From: Cavenderia fasciculata
Taxonomy: Eukaryota > Evosea > Eumycetozoa > Acytosteliales > Cavenderiaceae
NCBI RefSeq assembly: GCF_000203815.1
Contig: NW_004457637.1
Location: forward strand, 186,001-250,000
Reading direction: 5' to 3'
Length of the DNA stretch: 64,000 bases
Shown: in pieces, positions 33,640-45,377 of the stretch
How the letters are laid out: each line of letters starts with the position of its first letter
Position numbering within the stretch: the first letter of the stretch is position 1
Program-made: the position numbers and the translations under genes
The notes under the pieces: model-generated
Databases searched by the model: none
What the model was told of the DNA's origin: nothing
What the model saw: the letters and a program-made list of their open reading frames with translations, nothing else

Positions 33640-33966
33640 ATATATACGACAACCACAAAAACAAAGAACTTCCAAGGTAACCAATTTGGACGATGGTTGT
33701 ACAGATATCTACTCGTTCAAAAAAAGAGTTGATTACCTTGGAAGTTCTCATAGTTTGATAGGTTTGAGAGACAACAACAACAGTCAATACTTTTCCAACG
33801 CAAAAGTGCAACGAGTAGTTAAAAGTCCTTTACTTATAACCTTTTGGGTGGTTTAGCTAGTACACTCCCAAAAGATACCAATCGATTCAATCATATTCAA
33901 CTAGATGAGAAAATAGATTGGTCGCCTGTTGCTCATACTTTTGAACTAGAATCAATCCATGATTAG
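33640..33966 (+). pseudogene. Broken coding-like stretch of unknown family
   Basis: One phase is open from about 33640 to 33858 and reads like protein (VTNLDDGCTDIYSFKKRVDY; DNNNSQYFSNAKVQRVVKS), but has no ATG start. A second phase is open from 33823 to 33966 (YNLLGGLASTLPKDTNRFNH; KIDWSPVAHTFELESIHD). The two overlap, suggesting one former frame with a shift. I do not recognise the family. The 33665-33748 inverted repeat lies within it. Host gene debris or a small unusual gene. Confidence 0.3.
33665..33748. repeat. Inverted repeat, 20-base arms with one mismatch
   Basis: Left arm AGAACTTCCAAGGTAACCAA (33665-33684) and right arm TTGATTACCTTGGAAGTTCT (33729-33748) pair at 19 of 20 positions; the mismatch is A/C. 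A further inner pairing (TTTGGACGA with the complement of TCGTTCAAA) is possible after a bulge, leaving a loop of about 20 bases. It could fold as a long hairpin RNA of about 84 nt. Confidence 0.7.
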
Positions 33967-34158
33967 TTAGTCAATAGAGTTTTCAATAAGCTTATTTTAA
34001 TTGAATAAATAAAATTAAATCAAACAAACCGAACGAATGTTTTTTTTTTTTTTAAAAAGTAACAATTGTTGTAACGCGAACGAAAGATAGATAGATTCCT
34101 TTATTTTTATTTATTTTGTCGGTCACATATTATTTATATACATATCTATCTATCTAAA

Positions 34159-35511
34159 ATGACACAAACTAGAAGATCAGCAGCACTATCAAATACAGAG
34201 TTTAAGAAACTCCTCAGTTCAAGCTCAGATATACTCGCCAAGAAAAGAACACCAAAGAAAGTTAAAAAGGTGGATGTCAGCAGCGATACCGACGATCAAC
34301 AATCAGACACTGAACAATCAAACACCAACAACAATGTAGAATCATCAAACAAGAAGTTGGACTTTTCAAGTGCTATCTCATCTCCATCGGTTGATGAAGT
34401 CACAGTAGTCATCCCACCACCACCAAAAGAGTCTGCATCAAAGAGAATCGCCAAAAAGGTTGCTCCAGCAACCGCCGCTGCAAAGAAAAAGGCTGCTGCA
34501 CCAGTACAAGTTGAAGATGAAGTTGAAGAAGTACCAAAGGTAGTAGCAACCTCTAAAAAGGTAGCTGCCAAGAAAAAGGTTACAGTAGTCGAACCTGAAA
34601 AAGATAGTAGTAGTGACGAGGAAGAAGAGAAACCAAAGAAATCAACCGTCGTTAAAAAGGGTACACCAAAGAAAGCTGCATCCAAGAAACCATCCACCAA
34701 CACAGCCACTACAACTACAACTGTCGATGTTACCATGGAAGATGTTATCATTGAAACTACTAGTAGTATCATCACTACTCCCAATACCAACAACAATACT
34801 ACTACTACTACTACTACCGCCGCTCCAATCATTCCAACTTTTAATCAACCACAACCAGAAGTTAAACAAGAAGCTAAGGAATTGGTATGATACAACTCAA
34901 CTCAACTATTATCATTATTTATTCATATTTGACTAACCATTATTATTTATTTGTTTGTTTGTTTGATTGTTTGTTTGATTGATTGTTTAGACTGAAGCAG
35001 AAATAAAAGCATTGGAAGAGAAAAAAGCAATGGAAGAAGAGATGAAGAAAATACGTAGATCGATCAATCCAGTGATTGGCAAACCAGTCTCTGGTAGAGT
35101 ATGGAAACAACCGTCTGAAAAATTATCAAAATCAATCAAGGTCAAGAGTCTCAAATCAACCTGGGAACAAAAGGAAGCAGAGAGAAACAGAATGAGAATA
35201 ATCAAGGATAAGGAACGTTCTATCAAGGCTGGATCACTCCAAACTAAAAAGGATGATGCCGCCGAAGCCAAGGAAAGACAAAGAATTAAAGCTCAAAATC
35301 TTCTTCGTGGTCAACAAGTTCAAGTTGTATGTACATCTAAAAAAAAAATCAATTCAACTCAATTCAATTCAATTTGATAATTAATTATTATTATTATTAT
35401 TATTATTATGTTATATATGACTAATTCTCTTTTAATATTATATAGATTACAGATACCGCTAAAATTAAAAAGATGTCAAAGAAGGATCTTAAAAAGGTTA
35501 GAATGGTTTAA
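34159..35511 (+). CDS. Cgr1/CCDC86-type nucleolar rRNA-processing protein
   Basis: Three exons (34159-34884, 34991-35325 and about 35445-35511) encode about 375 residues. The first two thirds are disordered and basic, with alternating Lys-Lys and Ala/Thr runs (KKVAAKKK, KKGTPKKAASKKPS) and an acidic SSSDEEEE patch. The C-terminal 110 residues carry the Cgr1 family signature: GKPVSGRVWKQPSEKLSKSI, STWEQKEAERNRMRIIKDKE, RQRIKAQNLLRGQQVQV and the final KKMSKKDLKKVRMV. Yeast Cgr1 and human CCDC86/cyclon act in 60S pre-ribosome (27S rRNA) processing in the nucleolus. The basic coiled-coil matches that role. The N-terminal extension is long compared with yeast Cgr1 (about 120 residues) but similar to CCDC86. 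The tail exon is only 22 codons and was placed from GT-AG signals and family continuity. Confidence 0.85.
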
Positions 35512-35918
35512 TCAATTTATATTAATACAACAACAACAACAACTCTTACAAATCAAATCGAAAATAAACTGGGAAAACAAACAAACAAATGTTGTTACAA
35601 TAAACAACTTTGTTTTTGGATGGGAAACATTTTACAAAAAATTATTAGTATTAATAGTTATTATTATTATTAGTATTTGTTTTGATTTGTTTTGTTTTTG
35701 ATTTGGGGTTGGATATCTATCTATCCTCATTTATTCATACATTTTTAAAAGTTGAATAATTATTAAATAAATAAACAAATAGGAAGGAAGGAAGGAAGAG
35801 TGAATACAATTGATGGAGGTTGTAAAGATTGGATTGGATTGGATTGGATGGTTGGGTTGGATTGGATTGGTGGATATTGGAGAAATATCTAGAGTGATTG
35901 ATTATCGGTCAAAAATTA

Positions 35919-35953
<35 letters not shown>

Positions 35954-36096
35954 TATTATTATTTACAAATTATTGTTATTTATGAATATGGTTACTTGTT
36001 GGTTTGTTTTAAATCAATTTACAAATAAATATTATTATAATGATTGTTGAGTTGTTGTTGTTGTTGTTTTAGTTATTATTAATATTAACATTAATA
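35512..36096. other. Intergenic 3' region with GGATT microsatellite
   Basis: Convergent 3' flanks of the Cgr1-like and Rab genes. Contains GGAA repeats (35781-35798), a run of TTGGA/GGATT units (about 35828-35872) and a TTA trinucleotide run (35918-35962). The first 190 bases stay open by chance in one phase without protein-like character. No gene is called. Confidence 0.4.
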
Positions 36097-37153
<1,057 letters not shown>

Positions 37154-37998
37154 CTTTGTTTATATCTGTATATGTATCTATATATCTGTATGTTATGAAT
37201 GAAATGGTGTCTTATCTTATCTCTAATCTAACTTTCAAACAAACCCCTTCTCTCCAATGTCTAGACACCCACTTTAAAATTAAATTGGTGTGGGCTCGCG
37301 AGCAATGCCAAGATTTTTTTTGATTTTTGTTTAACATCCCATCCAAGACATATATATATATATATAAATAATATTTAAGTACATCTTATTATTATTAGAT
37401 AGATGTCTTGTATATGGATCATACTACCTATCCATTATATGTCACAATAAATGGACAAAAGAAAGAAGCATATAGTAGAACTTGATGTAGATTCAATATT
37501 AGTTTGATTCATTCTATTTGTGTGAATTGTGATCATGAACCAAAATGTATATAATCTAGATAATAAAAGATAATATGTATACACAACTTATAATTACTAC
37601 TACTACTAATTGGGGATGGTATCATGATATGATGATATGATCACTCCAAGTAATCGATGACGCAAAGGTTCCCATTTTTTACCGATGTGAAATTCACATC
37701 AAAAAACAACTAGTACTTGAGTTTTCTCTATTTCATTATTTATATATTAGAATAGTTATTATTAGTCAGTTTGAGAGAGACGGGTTAAAAGGAGAACTCT
37801 AGAGTTGATCAAAGAGGTTACCCGATTGTACATACATATAGTAAACAAGTGAGTACTACTACACTGCTTGTCAATCATACCATAGATGTTATATTAATAA
37901 TGATGATGATTGTGTTTATAGAAAACAGTTTGATTAAAGATAGACAAATAGGTAGATAGATAGATAGATAGATATAGATAGATATAGATTATATAGGG
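37154..37998. other. Divergent intergenic region between Rab and PEX7 genes
   Basis: 845 bases upstream of both genes. Contains TA repeats (37350-37366), a near-perfect 17-base palindrome GATGTGAAATTCACATC (37684-37700) and GATA microsatellite just upstream of PEX7 (37949-37990). The palindrome could be a regulator site. No coding sequence or RNA gene is recognised. Confidence 0.4.
37684..37700. promoter_or_regulatory. 17-base palindrome upstream of divergent genes
   Basis: GATGTGAA-A-TTCACATC: eight-base arms, perfectly complementary around one central base, between the divergent Rab and PEX7 starts. It has the form of a dimeric transcription-factor site, but no factor can be named and the role is inference. 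Confidence 0.35.
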
Positions 37999-39114
37999 AT
38001 GAAAAGATTTAGAACACATTTCAATGGATATTCAGTAGAGTTTAGTCCATTTGAAGAGAACAAGTTGGCATGTGCGACTAGTCAACACTTTGGTATCATT
38101 GGTAATGGACGTCAATATGTATTGGATGTGATGGATCGCGACATTGCAATGTTTAGAGTATACGATACACGTGACGGTCTGTACGACTGTACTTGGAGCG
38201 AGGAGAATGAGTGTCACTTGGCTTCGGCGTCGGGTGACGGCTCCATCAAGATATGGGACACACAAGCACCTTCTGGTGAACGTCCAATCAGATCATACGA
38301 GGAACATACAAAGGAGGTGTATGCTATCGACTGGAATCTCGTCAACAAGGATTGTTTTGTGACTGGGTCGTGGGATCACTCGATCAAACTGTGGAACCCA
38401 CGTGCCGACCGTTCTATGCGAACCTTTCGCGAGCATCGATACTGCATCTATAGCACTGTATGGTCACCACGATCTCCGCACCTCTTTGCATCCGTGTCGG
38501 GTGACACGACGCTCAAGATTTGGGATCAACGTCATTCTCAGTCTGTCAACACCATCAAAGCACACGACAATGAAGTGTTGACATGTGACTGGAACAAATA
38601 TAACGAGAGCGAGATTGTAACAGGCTCTGTAGATAAAACTATTCGTATTTGGGATATTAGATTCCCCGATCGTCCCACTGCCATTTTACGTGGTCATACC
38701 TATGCCGTCCGTCGTCTAAAATGTTCTCCTCATTCTCCTTCCATGTTGGCTTCTTCTTCATAGTATGTCTAAACCCAAACATACATACACACACACATAT
38801 ATATACCAACAACAACAACTCATCATGATATACTAATACAACTTCTCCTCTCTCTCTTTTTTTTTAGTGATATGAGTGTAATTATTTGGGATAGAGCAAG
38901 AGATGATCCAATGGTTGCAAAGATGGATCATCATACAGAGTTTGTAGTTGGATTGGATTGGAATATGTTTATTGATGGACAGATGGCATCGTGTTCATGG
39001 GACGAGCATGTATGTGTTTGGAATCTTGGTCGAATGCCTCCACCATCTCATAATTTCGGTGGAGGCGGCGGCGGTGGAATGCAACAACCTCCACCTCCTC
39101 AACCACACAGATAA
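37999..39114 (+). CDS. pex7: Peroxin 7, PTS2 receptor (WD40)
   Basis: Two exons (37999-38762 and about 38868-39114) encode about 337 residues, the usual PEX7 length plus a short Gly/Pro tail. Six WD units are visible: LYDCTWSEENECHLASASGD, VYAIDWNLVNKDCFVTGSWD, IYSTVWSPRSPHLFASVSGD, VLTCDWNKYNESEIVTGSVD, VRRLKCSPHSPSMLASSSYD and VVGLDWNMFIDGQMASCSWD, each ending in the expected W-D/N dipeptide. The N-terminal NGYSVEFSPFEENKLACATS is diagnostic for PEX7. The protein binds PTS2 signals on matrix enzymes and carries them to the peroxisome. A poly-Gly and Pro-rich C-terminal tail (GGGGGGGMQQPPPPQP) is an unusual extension. The phase 2 intron joins SSS-Y-D across GTATGT...TTTAG. Confidence 0.92.
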
Positions 39115-39432
39115 TTTAATAACAATAATAATAATAATATAATATAGAAATGGTAATAAAATAATAATAATAATAATAATATAACTATTAATTTAACCCC
39201 CCTCCAACAACAACAACAACAATAATATTATTAATAAGTAGTATTTATTTAACAAGTATATTTATTTATTCATTATTATGGGGGGGTCCAAACTCTATCA
39301 TTTTATTTCTAATCAATTCTCTAAAATTTAATTTAAATTAAATGTGAGTAGGTAGTATGGACGATGATGATGATATTACTTTTTTTTTTATTTTCAAAAA
39401 GGATAGATAGATAGATAGAAAGTACCAAAAAG

Positions 39433-39799
39433 ATGGATAATAATAATGAAGAGATACAAAAATTAAGAGAATATAAAAAAATATTAAAACAAGAAAGAAA
39501 GAGATACAATGAACTAAATTCAATTGATGATAATAGTTATGTACAATATCTAGAAGATGTGATAATGGAGAATAAACAAATATATAGAGACAGAGAAAGA
39601 GAATTGGTAAGCTCATTTAATTTTTAATTTACTTTTTCAAATTAGATTTCATTGTTTACAATTGTACTTATCAAGTTTCCACTTTCTTTATTTTCTATAG
39701 ATGAGAGCTCTGTCTTGTTCGGAATGGAGAAATATCATTCTCCTCACTACAATATTTATTAATATTATTAATATTTGTATTTTATTATTAATAATATAA
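39433..39799 (+). CDS. Small coiled-coil protein with C-terminal membrane helix (putative tail-anchored)
   Basis: Two exons (39433-39606 and 39701-39799) give about 90 residues. Exon 1 is a highly charged helix (EIQKLREYKKILKQERKRYN; YLEDVIMENKQIYRDREREL) and exon 2 reads MRALSCSEWRNIILLTTIFI followed by NIINICILLLII and stop. The hydrophobic end with no following tail is the layout of a tail-anchored protein of ER, Golgi or mitochondrial outer membrane. The intron has GTAAGC and TTCTATAG ends. I do not recognise a family; some small SNARE- or adaptor-like proteins have this form but no SNARE zero-layer Gln/Arg is evident. It lies between PEX7 and the ankyrin-type gene, in a position where few predictors would call a gene. 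Confidence 0.5.
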
Positions 39800-39931
39800 C
39801 TAACTGTTCGCTGTTGTAGTTTGTATTTTATTAATCTTTTATTATTTCCTTAAATCAACAACATGAAATAATTGAATAATTACAAAATAGAATATTAATA
39901 AATAATTATTTACTCCTATACCATAATTTAT

Positions 39932-41682
39932 TTATAAATTATTTATATAGTTTTTGGTTGTTTCAGTCATACACGAATCAAGTAGATGTTTTTTAATGGT
40001 TACAATATTGGTAGAATGTTTGATTAAATATTTTGAATCATAGATATACTGTATGACATTGAGATGGTGTCGGAACACTGCAAAATGAAATGAATTGAGT
40101 GATTGAGTTTCATTGTCTGCTGTTAGTTGGTTGGGAGATTGGTGTAATTGATAATTTGATTGTTGTTTGGATGTACGAGTGACTTGTAAAAATCCAGTAT
40201 TTACATTAAACTCTGTTTGTTCAATTAGATAAACAAGAATATTCTTGTTACCATTTGAACAAGCTATTCTTTGCATTTGTGTAAATTGGTTCCTGTCAAT
40301 TGTAGTGTATAATGTAATGATACGTTGAATGAAATCAGAATGATGACCAAACTCTGAAACCAAACTTACAATTTCATGTATTGGAGTTGGATTATTCCTA
40401 TCTTGATTCAGGTACATGTAATCTAGAATAAATCTAAATAGATCCATATTTCTATAAATACATATACTCTTTAATAAAAGTTTTATAGATTTCCAACCAA
40501 TTGAAATACGATGACCATGTAGAGAATATATTTCTCCACTTAGAATGGATATTAAAGTATCTTGTCTATACCTTGTCAAGAAATCTGCCAACTCTTGACT
40601 CATAATAATATTGTCCAAATCAACCAATACTTTAGTTTGATCTAAATATGATTTGATTAGATAATCAGAGGACTGAGAATAAAATAGTAATGGTAGAGCA
40701 TATGATATGGATGTTGAACTATGTGATAGACACTTTAATATATATTCTGTCAAATGTATAGTTGGATGCGTTGTATTTGTTATGATCGATCTTTGAATAA
40801 ATGTGGCATAGATACCAACCTCGTTTAACAATATTGACATGTCTATACATTCTTGAATTGATTTATCTTTTCTAATACTAAAATTCCATCTGTAGGGTCT
40901 AGTTGTTTGCATTTCACGTGCCAAGTGTCTAACAAGACCAAAGTAACAATGATCAACTGCAATTGGAAATATTTGACCTACTATCCACATATCTTTTTGA
41001 TCTTGATCTAAACCAATGTTATCTTGGAGAATGTCAAATATTTCTGGACTGTCAATGAGAATGGCCGATTGACTTGAGAATATTTGGCAGTAAATGAGAT
41101 TGGCTTGATCGACGGTCAAAGTAACGTCATCTGGCACTGCATAGCTAATAGGACACAATACAAAGTCTCTATTTTCATTGGCCAAAGTATACAAGAATGG
41201 ATGATCAGTCTTTATCAAGTATCTGAGGAACAGTTGTAGAATTGTTCTACAATTGTCCAATGCCAAAATAATCAACATTGGATAGTAGATTGGATCATTT
41301 TCCTTGTCAACAGTTGTACACATTCTTTCTTCTATTTCTTGAATAGTTGTAGTTATAGTTGTACCTATATTTACCAATTGACATGCAATGATTTGTTGAA
41401 GTGATTGGAATATATCTTTAAATGGTATATTGCTATTTGACAAGTATTGTTTGCATTCAAACGCATCTTTTGATCTTGAACAAGTATTATCTATCTCTTT
41501 GATAATGCGAGATATAACTCTGCTAGATGTATACGTCCATTTACAATTTGTATAATTCTTTAATACCCAATCAATCAATATTGGGTGTACAAGTAATGGA
41601 TCCATATTGATAGACCTATCACTACCACCATCACCATCACCACCACCACGTCCACTAAACATTCTCTTCATCTTCTTCTTTA

Positions 41683-41719
<37 letters not shown>

Positions 41720-42286
41720 TTGAAATAAATATTCTATTATTTCCTTTTTAGATGTTTGACAATTGATTGATACTAGTGTCTTGGTCATTGAAGAGGAAGA
41801 AGAGGAATTAATTTTAAACCATTTATCAATATACTTTGTCAATTCAATAGAGTTTGATTGAATGGCGGTATCTAGTGATCGAGGACTAACAGGTAATACG
41901 AGAGGGTTGGTTTGTTTGATCAACATGTCAACAATCTCCAAATCACCTCTTTTACAAGCATACTCTATTGTATCATCCCAACAAAATAGTATGGTGTATC
42001 GGTGGTAGATGGACAGTAGCAATTGACGATCTTTGAGTTTGGTAAAGAACATCCTAACAGCTTCTTGTGACACACGTAGCATCTGTTCAAATTCACCTCG
42101 ATCAAAGATCATCTTTAATAGTCCTTCATAGCCATTGACGAGTATCCACAGCAAGTTGTTTAGTTCATGGTATCGATAAGACTCGAGTTGTTGTCTTGAA
42201 TGATTCGATCGTACCCATTGTAATATAGTCTTTAACAAATACCTATTATTTAATACTTTGTAAACACCACTATCGTTTAACAACAT
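39932..42286 (-). CDS. Divergent ankyrin-type dictyostelid protein (second locus)
   Basis: A single exon of about 785 residues. The frame runs upstream to a TTG, but the ATG at 42284-42286 fits the family start (LLNDSGVYKVLNNRYLLKTI). Ankyrin-like units with weak consensus are visible: TIEYACKRGDLEIVDMLIKQ, LDTAIQSNSIELTKYIDKWF, FPIAVDHCYFGLVRHLAREM, RIACSNGNKNILVYLIEQTE and FAVFRHHLNVIQYIYDSKYL. An Asn run (near 41689-41716) and a Gly-rich insertion interrupt the array. It is the same kind of protein as that at 12754-14979, part of large dictyostelid families of unknown function. No enzyme domain or membrane segment is seen. Probably a solenoid scaffold. Confidence 0.7.
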
Positions 42287-43617
42287 TTGTTTGATTATTA
42301 TTATTAAACCTAAAAAAAAAAAAAAGAAACTCTCCAACCCATCGATCGATCTTTACTTCTTTTGATAATAGAGGTTTTTAATTAATTTATTCATTCAAAT
42401 AATTATAGTTGTAAGTTGTTGTAGTTGGTTGGCGATACATGGGTATCGATACATCGTTTAACAGTAGACAACATTTTCAATGAATTCATGCCTAATAAAC
42501 ACAAATCACAACTAAAACGCAACTAAAAATATATACCATCAATTAGTAATCATTAATCATAGTAATAACTATTATTCAACCATTATCAACAATGACCAAA
42601 GACAACAACAATGGTACCACTCTTCAGCAAATGTCAAGGAGTGTAGGAGGGGGTGACGCTTCATTCAGCTCTTGTATTGACACAGGTATTAGCAAGTTTT
42701 AAATGAATGGTGAAATAGACAACAAAAGTCTAATCAGAGTAGCGCCTACAGATTCTTGAATAACAGATTGTCATTTTCATAAACACGGCCAACAATGATG
42801 CATTCGTGAACGATGAGACTGTCCACTTGACATTGTAACGAAATTTGGTGAGAACACGATTCATATAAATAGTTTCGATGTTGGATCTAGATTGTCGTCT
42901 GGACTTTATTCATTCATTATTCATTATTATTAGTTAATTATAATGACCACAATAATCATAATGAATCAATTAATCTTCATTATAAATTCACTACAATCTA
43001 ATCTAAAGCTATTTATTTTTAATATTACCAAGAATCTATATAGTTATTATAATTTATCCATCAAGGTCGACCACCACAACAACTAGGATAGAATATCTTT
43101 TCTATTGAAAATAATGATTGGTCATTCCATACATTTTATCTCTTGTGATTGATGTTTGTGGAATAACCAATCATTGTTTTCTTTGGATATAGATTTTTAA
43201 TTAAAGGACCAGCCCAATCATCCAGCTGGAATGTAAATCAATCATGCAAGTAAAAAATGACACATATTAATTATTATAATATTATTATTTATTTATTCAA
43301 CTAAATAATTATTTATAGAGATAGATTATTTAGTTAGGTTCTCAATCTGGCCACTGGATATGGATGGATACTTAAATCTTTTGCTTGGGATTATCAATAT
43401 TATTCAAATTATTTCCCTACTTACCCTTTTATACAACCATTTTCTTGTTCATTAAATCCAAGCATCCTTGTACTTTCTTTAAACTATTTGTATAAGTTTC
43501 TCACTTTTTTTTTAAAATATTTTAATTTTTTTTTTTATTATTACAGACGACGATTCGTCTCTCTCGAAATGCATTTCAAGTATAATTAATTAAACAAAGA
43601 TATATATACATATAAAG
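42287..43617. other. 1.3-kb intergenic region with hairpin and possible microprotein
   Basis: Upstream of two divergent genes. It contains a 37-codon open frame with ATG (42592-42702), further protein-like snippets to about 42860 in changing phases, and a strong 25-base inverted repeat (43107-43181). The rest is AT-rich with no visible gene. Confidence 0.45.
43107..43181. ncRNA. Candidate hairpin RNA: 25-bp stem, 25-nt loop
   Basis: Left arm (43107-43131, starting GAAAATAATGATTGG) pairs with right arm (43157-43181, ending CCAATCATTGTTTTC) at 24 of 25 positions when G-U wobbles are allowed; there is one A/C mismatch and two wobbles. A DNA palindrome under selection only for DNA symmetry would not favour wobble pairs, so an RNA fold is plausible. 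The strand is undetermined. Stem length is right for Dicer processing. No adjacent gene explains it. Confidence 0.45.
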
Positions 43618-44072
43618 ATGGGAGAGAAAGAAGAACAAAAGAATATTGAAAATAAAGATGATAATAAGAATAATAATGATGAAGTAGACAAGTCGACGAC
43701 TCCCACATCAACAGATAAACCAGAAACGTCGACGGCAAAGGAACCAATTGTATTGGTTGACGTTTCAGAGTTGGAGGCTAAACATGCCAATTCATTCTAT
43801 GATGAAGTAGAAATTGAAGATATGGAGTTTAACGAAGAGGAAAGAGTATTCTACTACCCGTGTCCTTGTGGTGATCGATTCGTTATCACTGAAGAAGAGA
43901 TATTGGCTGGTGAAGAGGTTGCAAAGTGTCCATCATGTAGTTTATTGATTAAAGTTATTTATTCTCCTGTATGTATTTCTTCTTTAAAACTATCGATCAA
44001 TCTATCTCTATTGAACAACTTATTAATCATTCGATATTATAGGAGGATTTCATTATCGAAGAAGATTCTTAA
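43618..44072 (+). CDS. dph3: Diphthamide biosynthesis protein 3 (DPH3, CSL zinc finger)
   Basis: Two exons (43618-43968 and 44043-44072) encode 127 residues. After a charged, Asn/Asp/Thr-rich N-terminal extension of about 60 residues comes the CSL-type zinc-binding domain: [40 protein letters not shown] and [13 protein letters not shown], with the four Cys ligands in CxC...CxxC. The tail EDFIIEEDS from the short second exon completes the usual acidic end. DPH3 (KTI11) carries iron and donates electrons to DPH1-DPH2 in the first step of diphthamide synthesis on eEF2, and also works with Elongator. The N-terminal extension is longer than in yeast (82 residues in total) and is probably disordered. 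Confidence 0.93.
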
Positions 44073-44525
44073 AACTTACTACCCAACCAACGAATAGACA
44101 ACAAATAAGAATAATAATATAATATAAGATAAACAAAGAACTAACGAACAAAACAACAATCAAACTAACAAACTAACAAACCAATGATGAATGAATGAAA
44201 CGAATGAATACATTTATCAACTAATCAATATCACCCGACCAACCTACCGACCGAACGACTAATTAATCATCAAAAAAAGACAAATCGAATCAAATGAATC
44301 GATATATATAAATAACGAATAATATCATATATGACCAATTGGAACTATATACATAACACCAGTTGGTTAAATCAATCAATCAATCAATCAAATCAATTAA
44401 TTAATTAATGGATTATCAAATAATAATAATAATAATAATAATTGACAATGTCTTGGATACAACCTGTCCAGTCCATCCATCAATCCAATTTAATCTACTC
44501 CTACTTGCTAAGCTCTCTGGACTCA

Positions 44526-44557
<32 letters not shown>

Positions 44558-44747
44558 AGTCTAGTTTTTGGTATTGGAATCAAGAATAATGTTTTCTTGT
44601 ACCATTTTATCATCTCCAAAATGTACCAATAAATCTATAATATTGATTTAAATCTTCCAATCTATATATCGCATACTTGTTTTGATTTGTTATTATTATT
44701 ATTATATATTATTGTTGTTGTTGTTGTTGTTTATTTTTGCGTTCATT
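44073..44747. other. Intergenic 3' region rich in simple repeats
   Basis: Convergent 3' flanks of DPH3 and the bL35-like gene. AATC repeats (44370-44396), TAA runs (44421-44440), a GA run (44525-44553) and a TTG run (44709-44730) dominate. ATG-started open frames here (44408-44632) are repeat-derived and not called. Confidence 0.45.
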
Positions 44748-45377
44748 TTAATACTCTTCTTCTTCAACTTCGATGATAGTAATATGTGGATTCTTGTTGT
44801 ATGGATCGATCTTTGATTTGGTGTATGCTTGTGAAAAGAGAGTACCTCTAAATGTACTTAAAACAGCGGTATTGGTAACATATGCAACGGTTCCAGGGTT
44901 GGCTCTTGGGTGAAACTTTACTTTGCCAGTCTTGGTCAACATGAATCTCTTCTTGCATGCTGACTTTGACTTGTGCTTGTATAAATTTCTAACTTGATTT
45001 TGAATGACGCTCTATATATTATATATTATATATATTATATGATATGATAAGATTGATTATGATGTTTGATTAGTTATCATAATTCTTGTTGGTCTTTCAC
45101 TCTAGATTTATCTATCTATCTATCTATCTATCTCCATCTTTGTATCTGTCATTGAATGTAATATATATCTATCTGTATGTATGTCTGTCATCACATCAAT
45201 CAGACTGTATATTCGTTCGCATATGAATCAAGCGATGATCATTCGTTCGTTCGTTTTGTTCATTGATTTCAATCTGCTTGTCTAACTGTTTGTTGTATAT
45301 TAATATTCGCTTGCAGCACCTACATTTGTGTTGACACATAGTCTTGTGACGTTGTTGAATATGCTTGCACCCCACAT
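44748..45377 (-). CDS. Mitochondrial ribosomal protein bL35-like
   Basis: The main exon (44748-45012) encodes VIQNQVRNLYKHKSKSACKK and RFMLTKTGKVKFHPRANPGT, matching the start of bL35 (KTKSAAKKRF-x-TGTGKVK), and ends in VEEEEY. The exon has a TATAG acceptor before SVIQNQ, so a 5' exon is needed. The best candidate starts at the ATG 45375-45377, giving MWGASIFNNVTRLCVNTN, which has the look of a mitochondrial presequence, and a GTAGGT donor at about 45323. That intron would be about 310 bases, long for this genome and full of TATC repeats, so the 5' exon is tentative. Predicted product about 105 residues in the mitochondrial large subunit. The C-terminal half diverges from bacterial bL35. Confidence 0.55.

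Larger units (their letters stand above)
32755..34158. other. 1.4-kb gap with gene debris and an inverted repeat
   Basis: Between NAA25 (minus) and the Cgr1-like gene (plus). Holds a TIG-like relic (32989-33515, minus), a broken coding-like stretch (33640-33966, plus) and a 20-base inverted repeat (33665-33748). Simple repeats of GA units lie at 33196-33240. No intact gene is supported. Confidence 0.5.

Noticed and set aside
34296-34832. 178-codon open frame, minus strand
   Set aside because: Antisense shadow of the Lys/Ala/Thr-rich part of the Cgr1-like gene.
44408-44632. ORFs on both strands
   Set aside because: Mostly ATA and GA microsatellite; no domain or splice partner.
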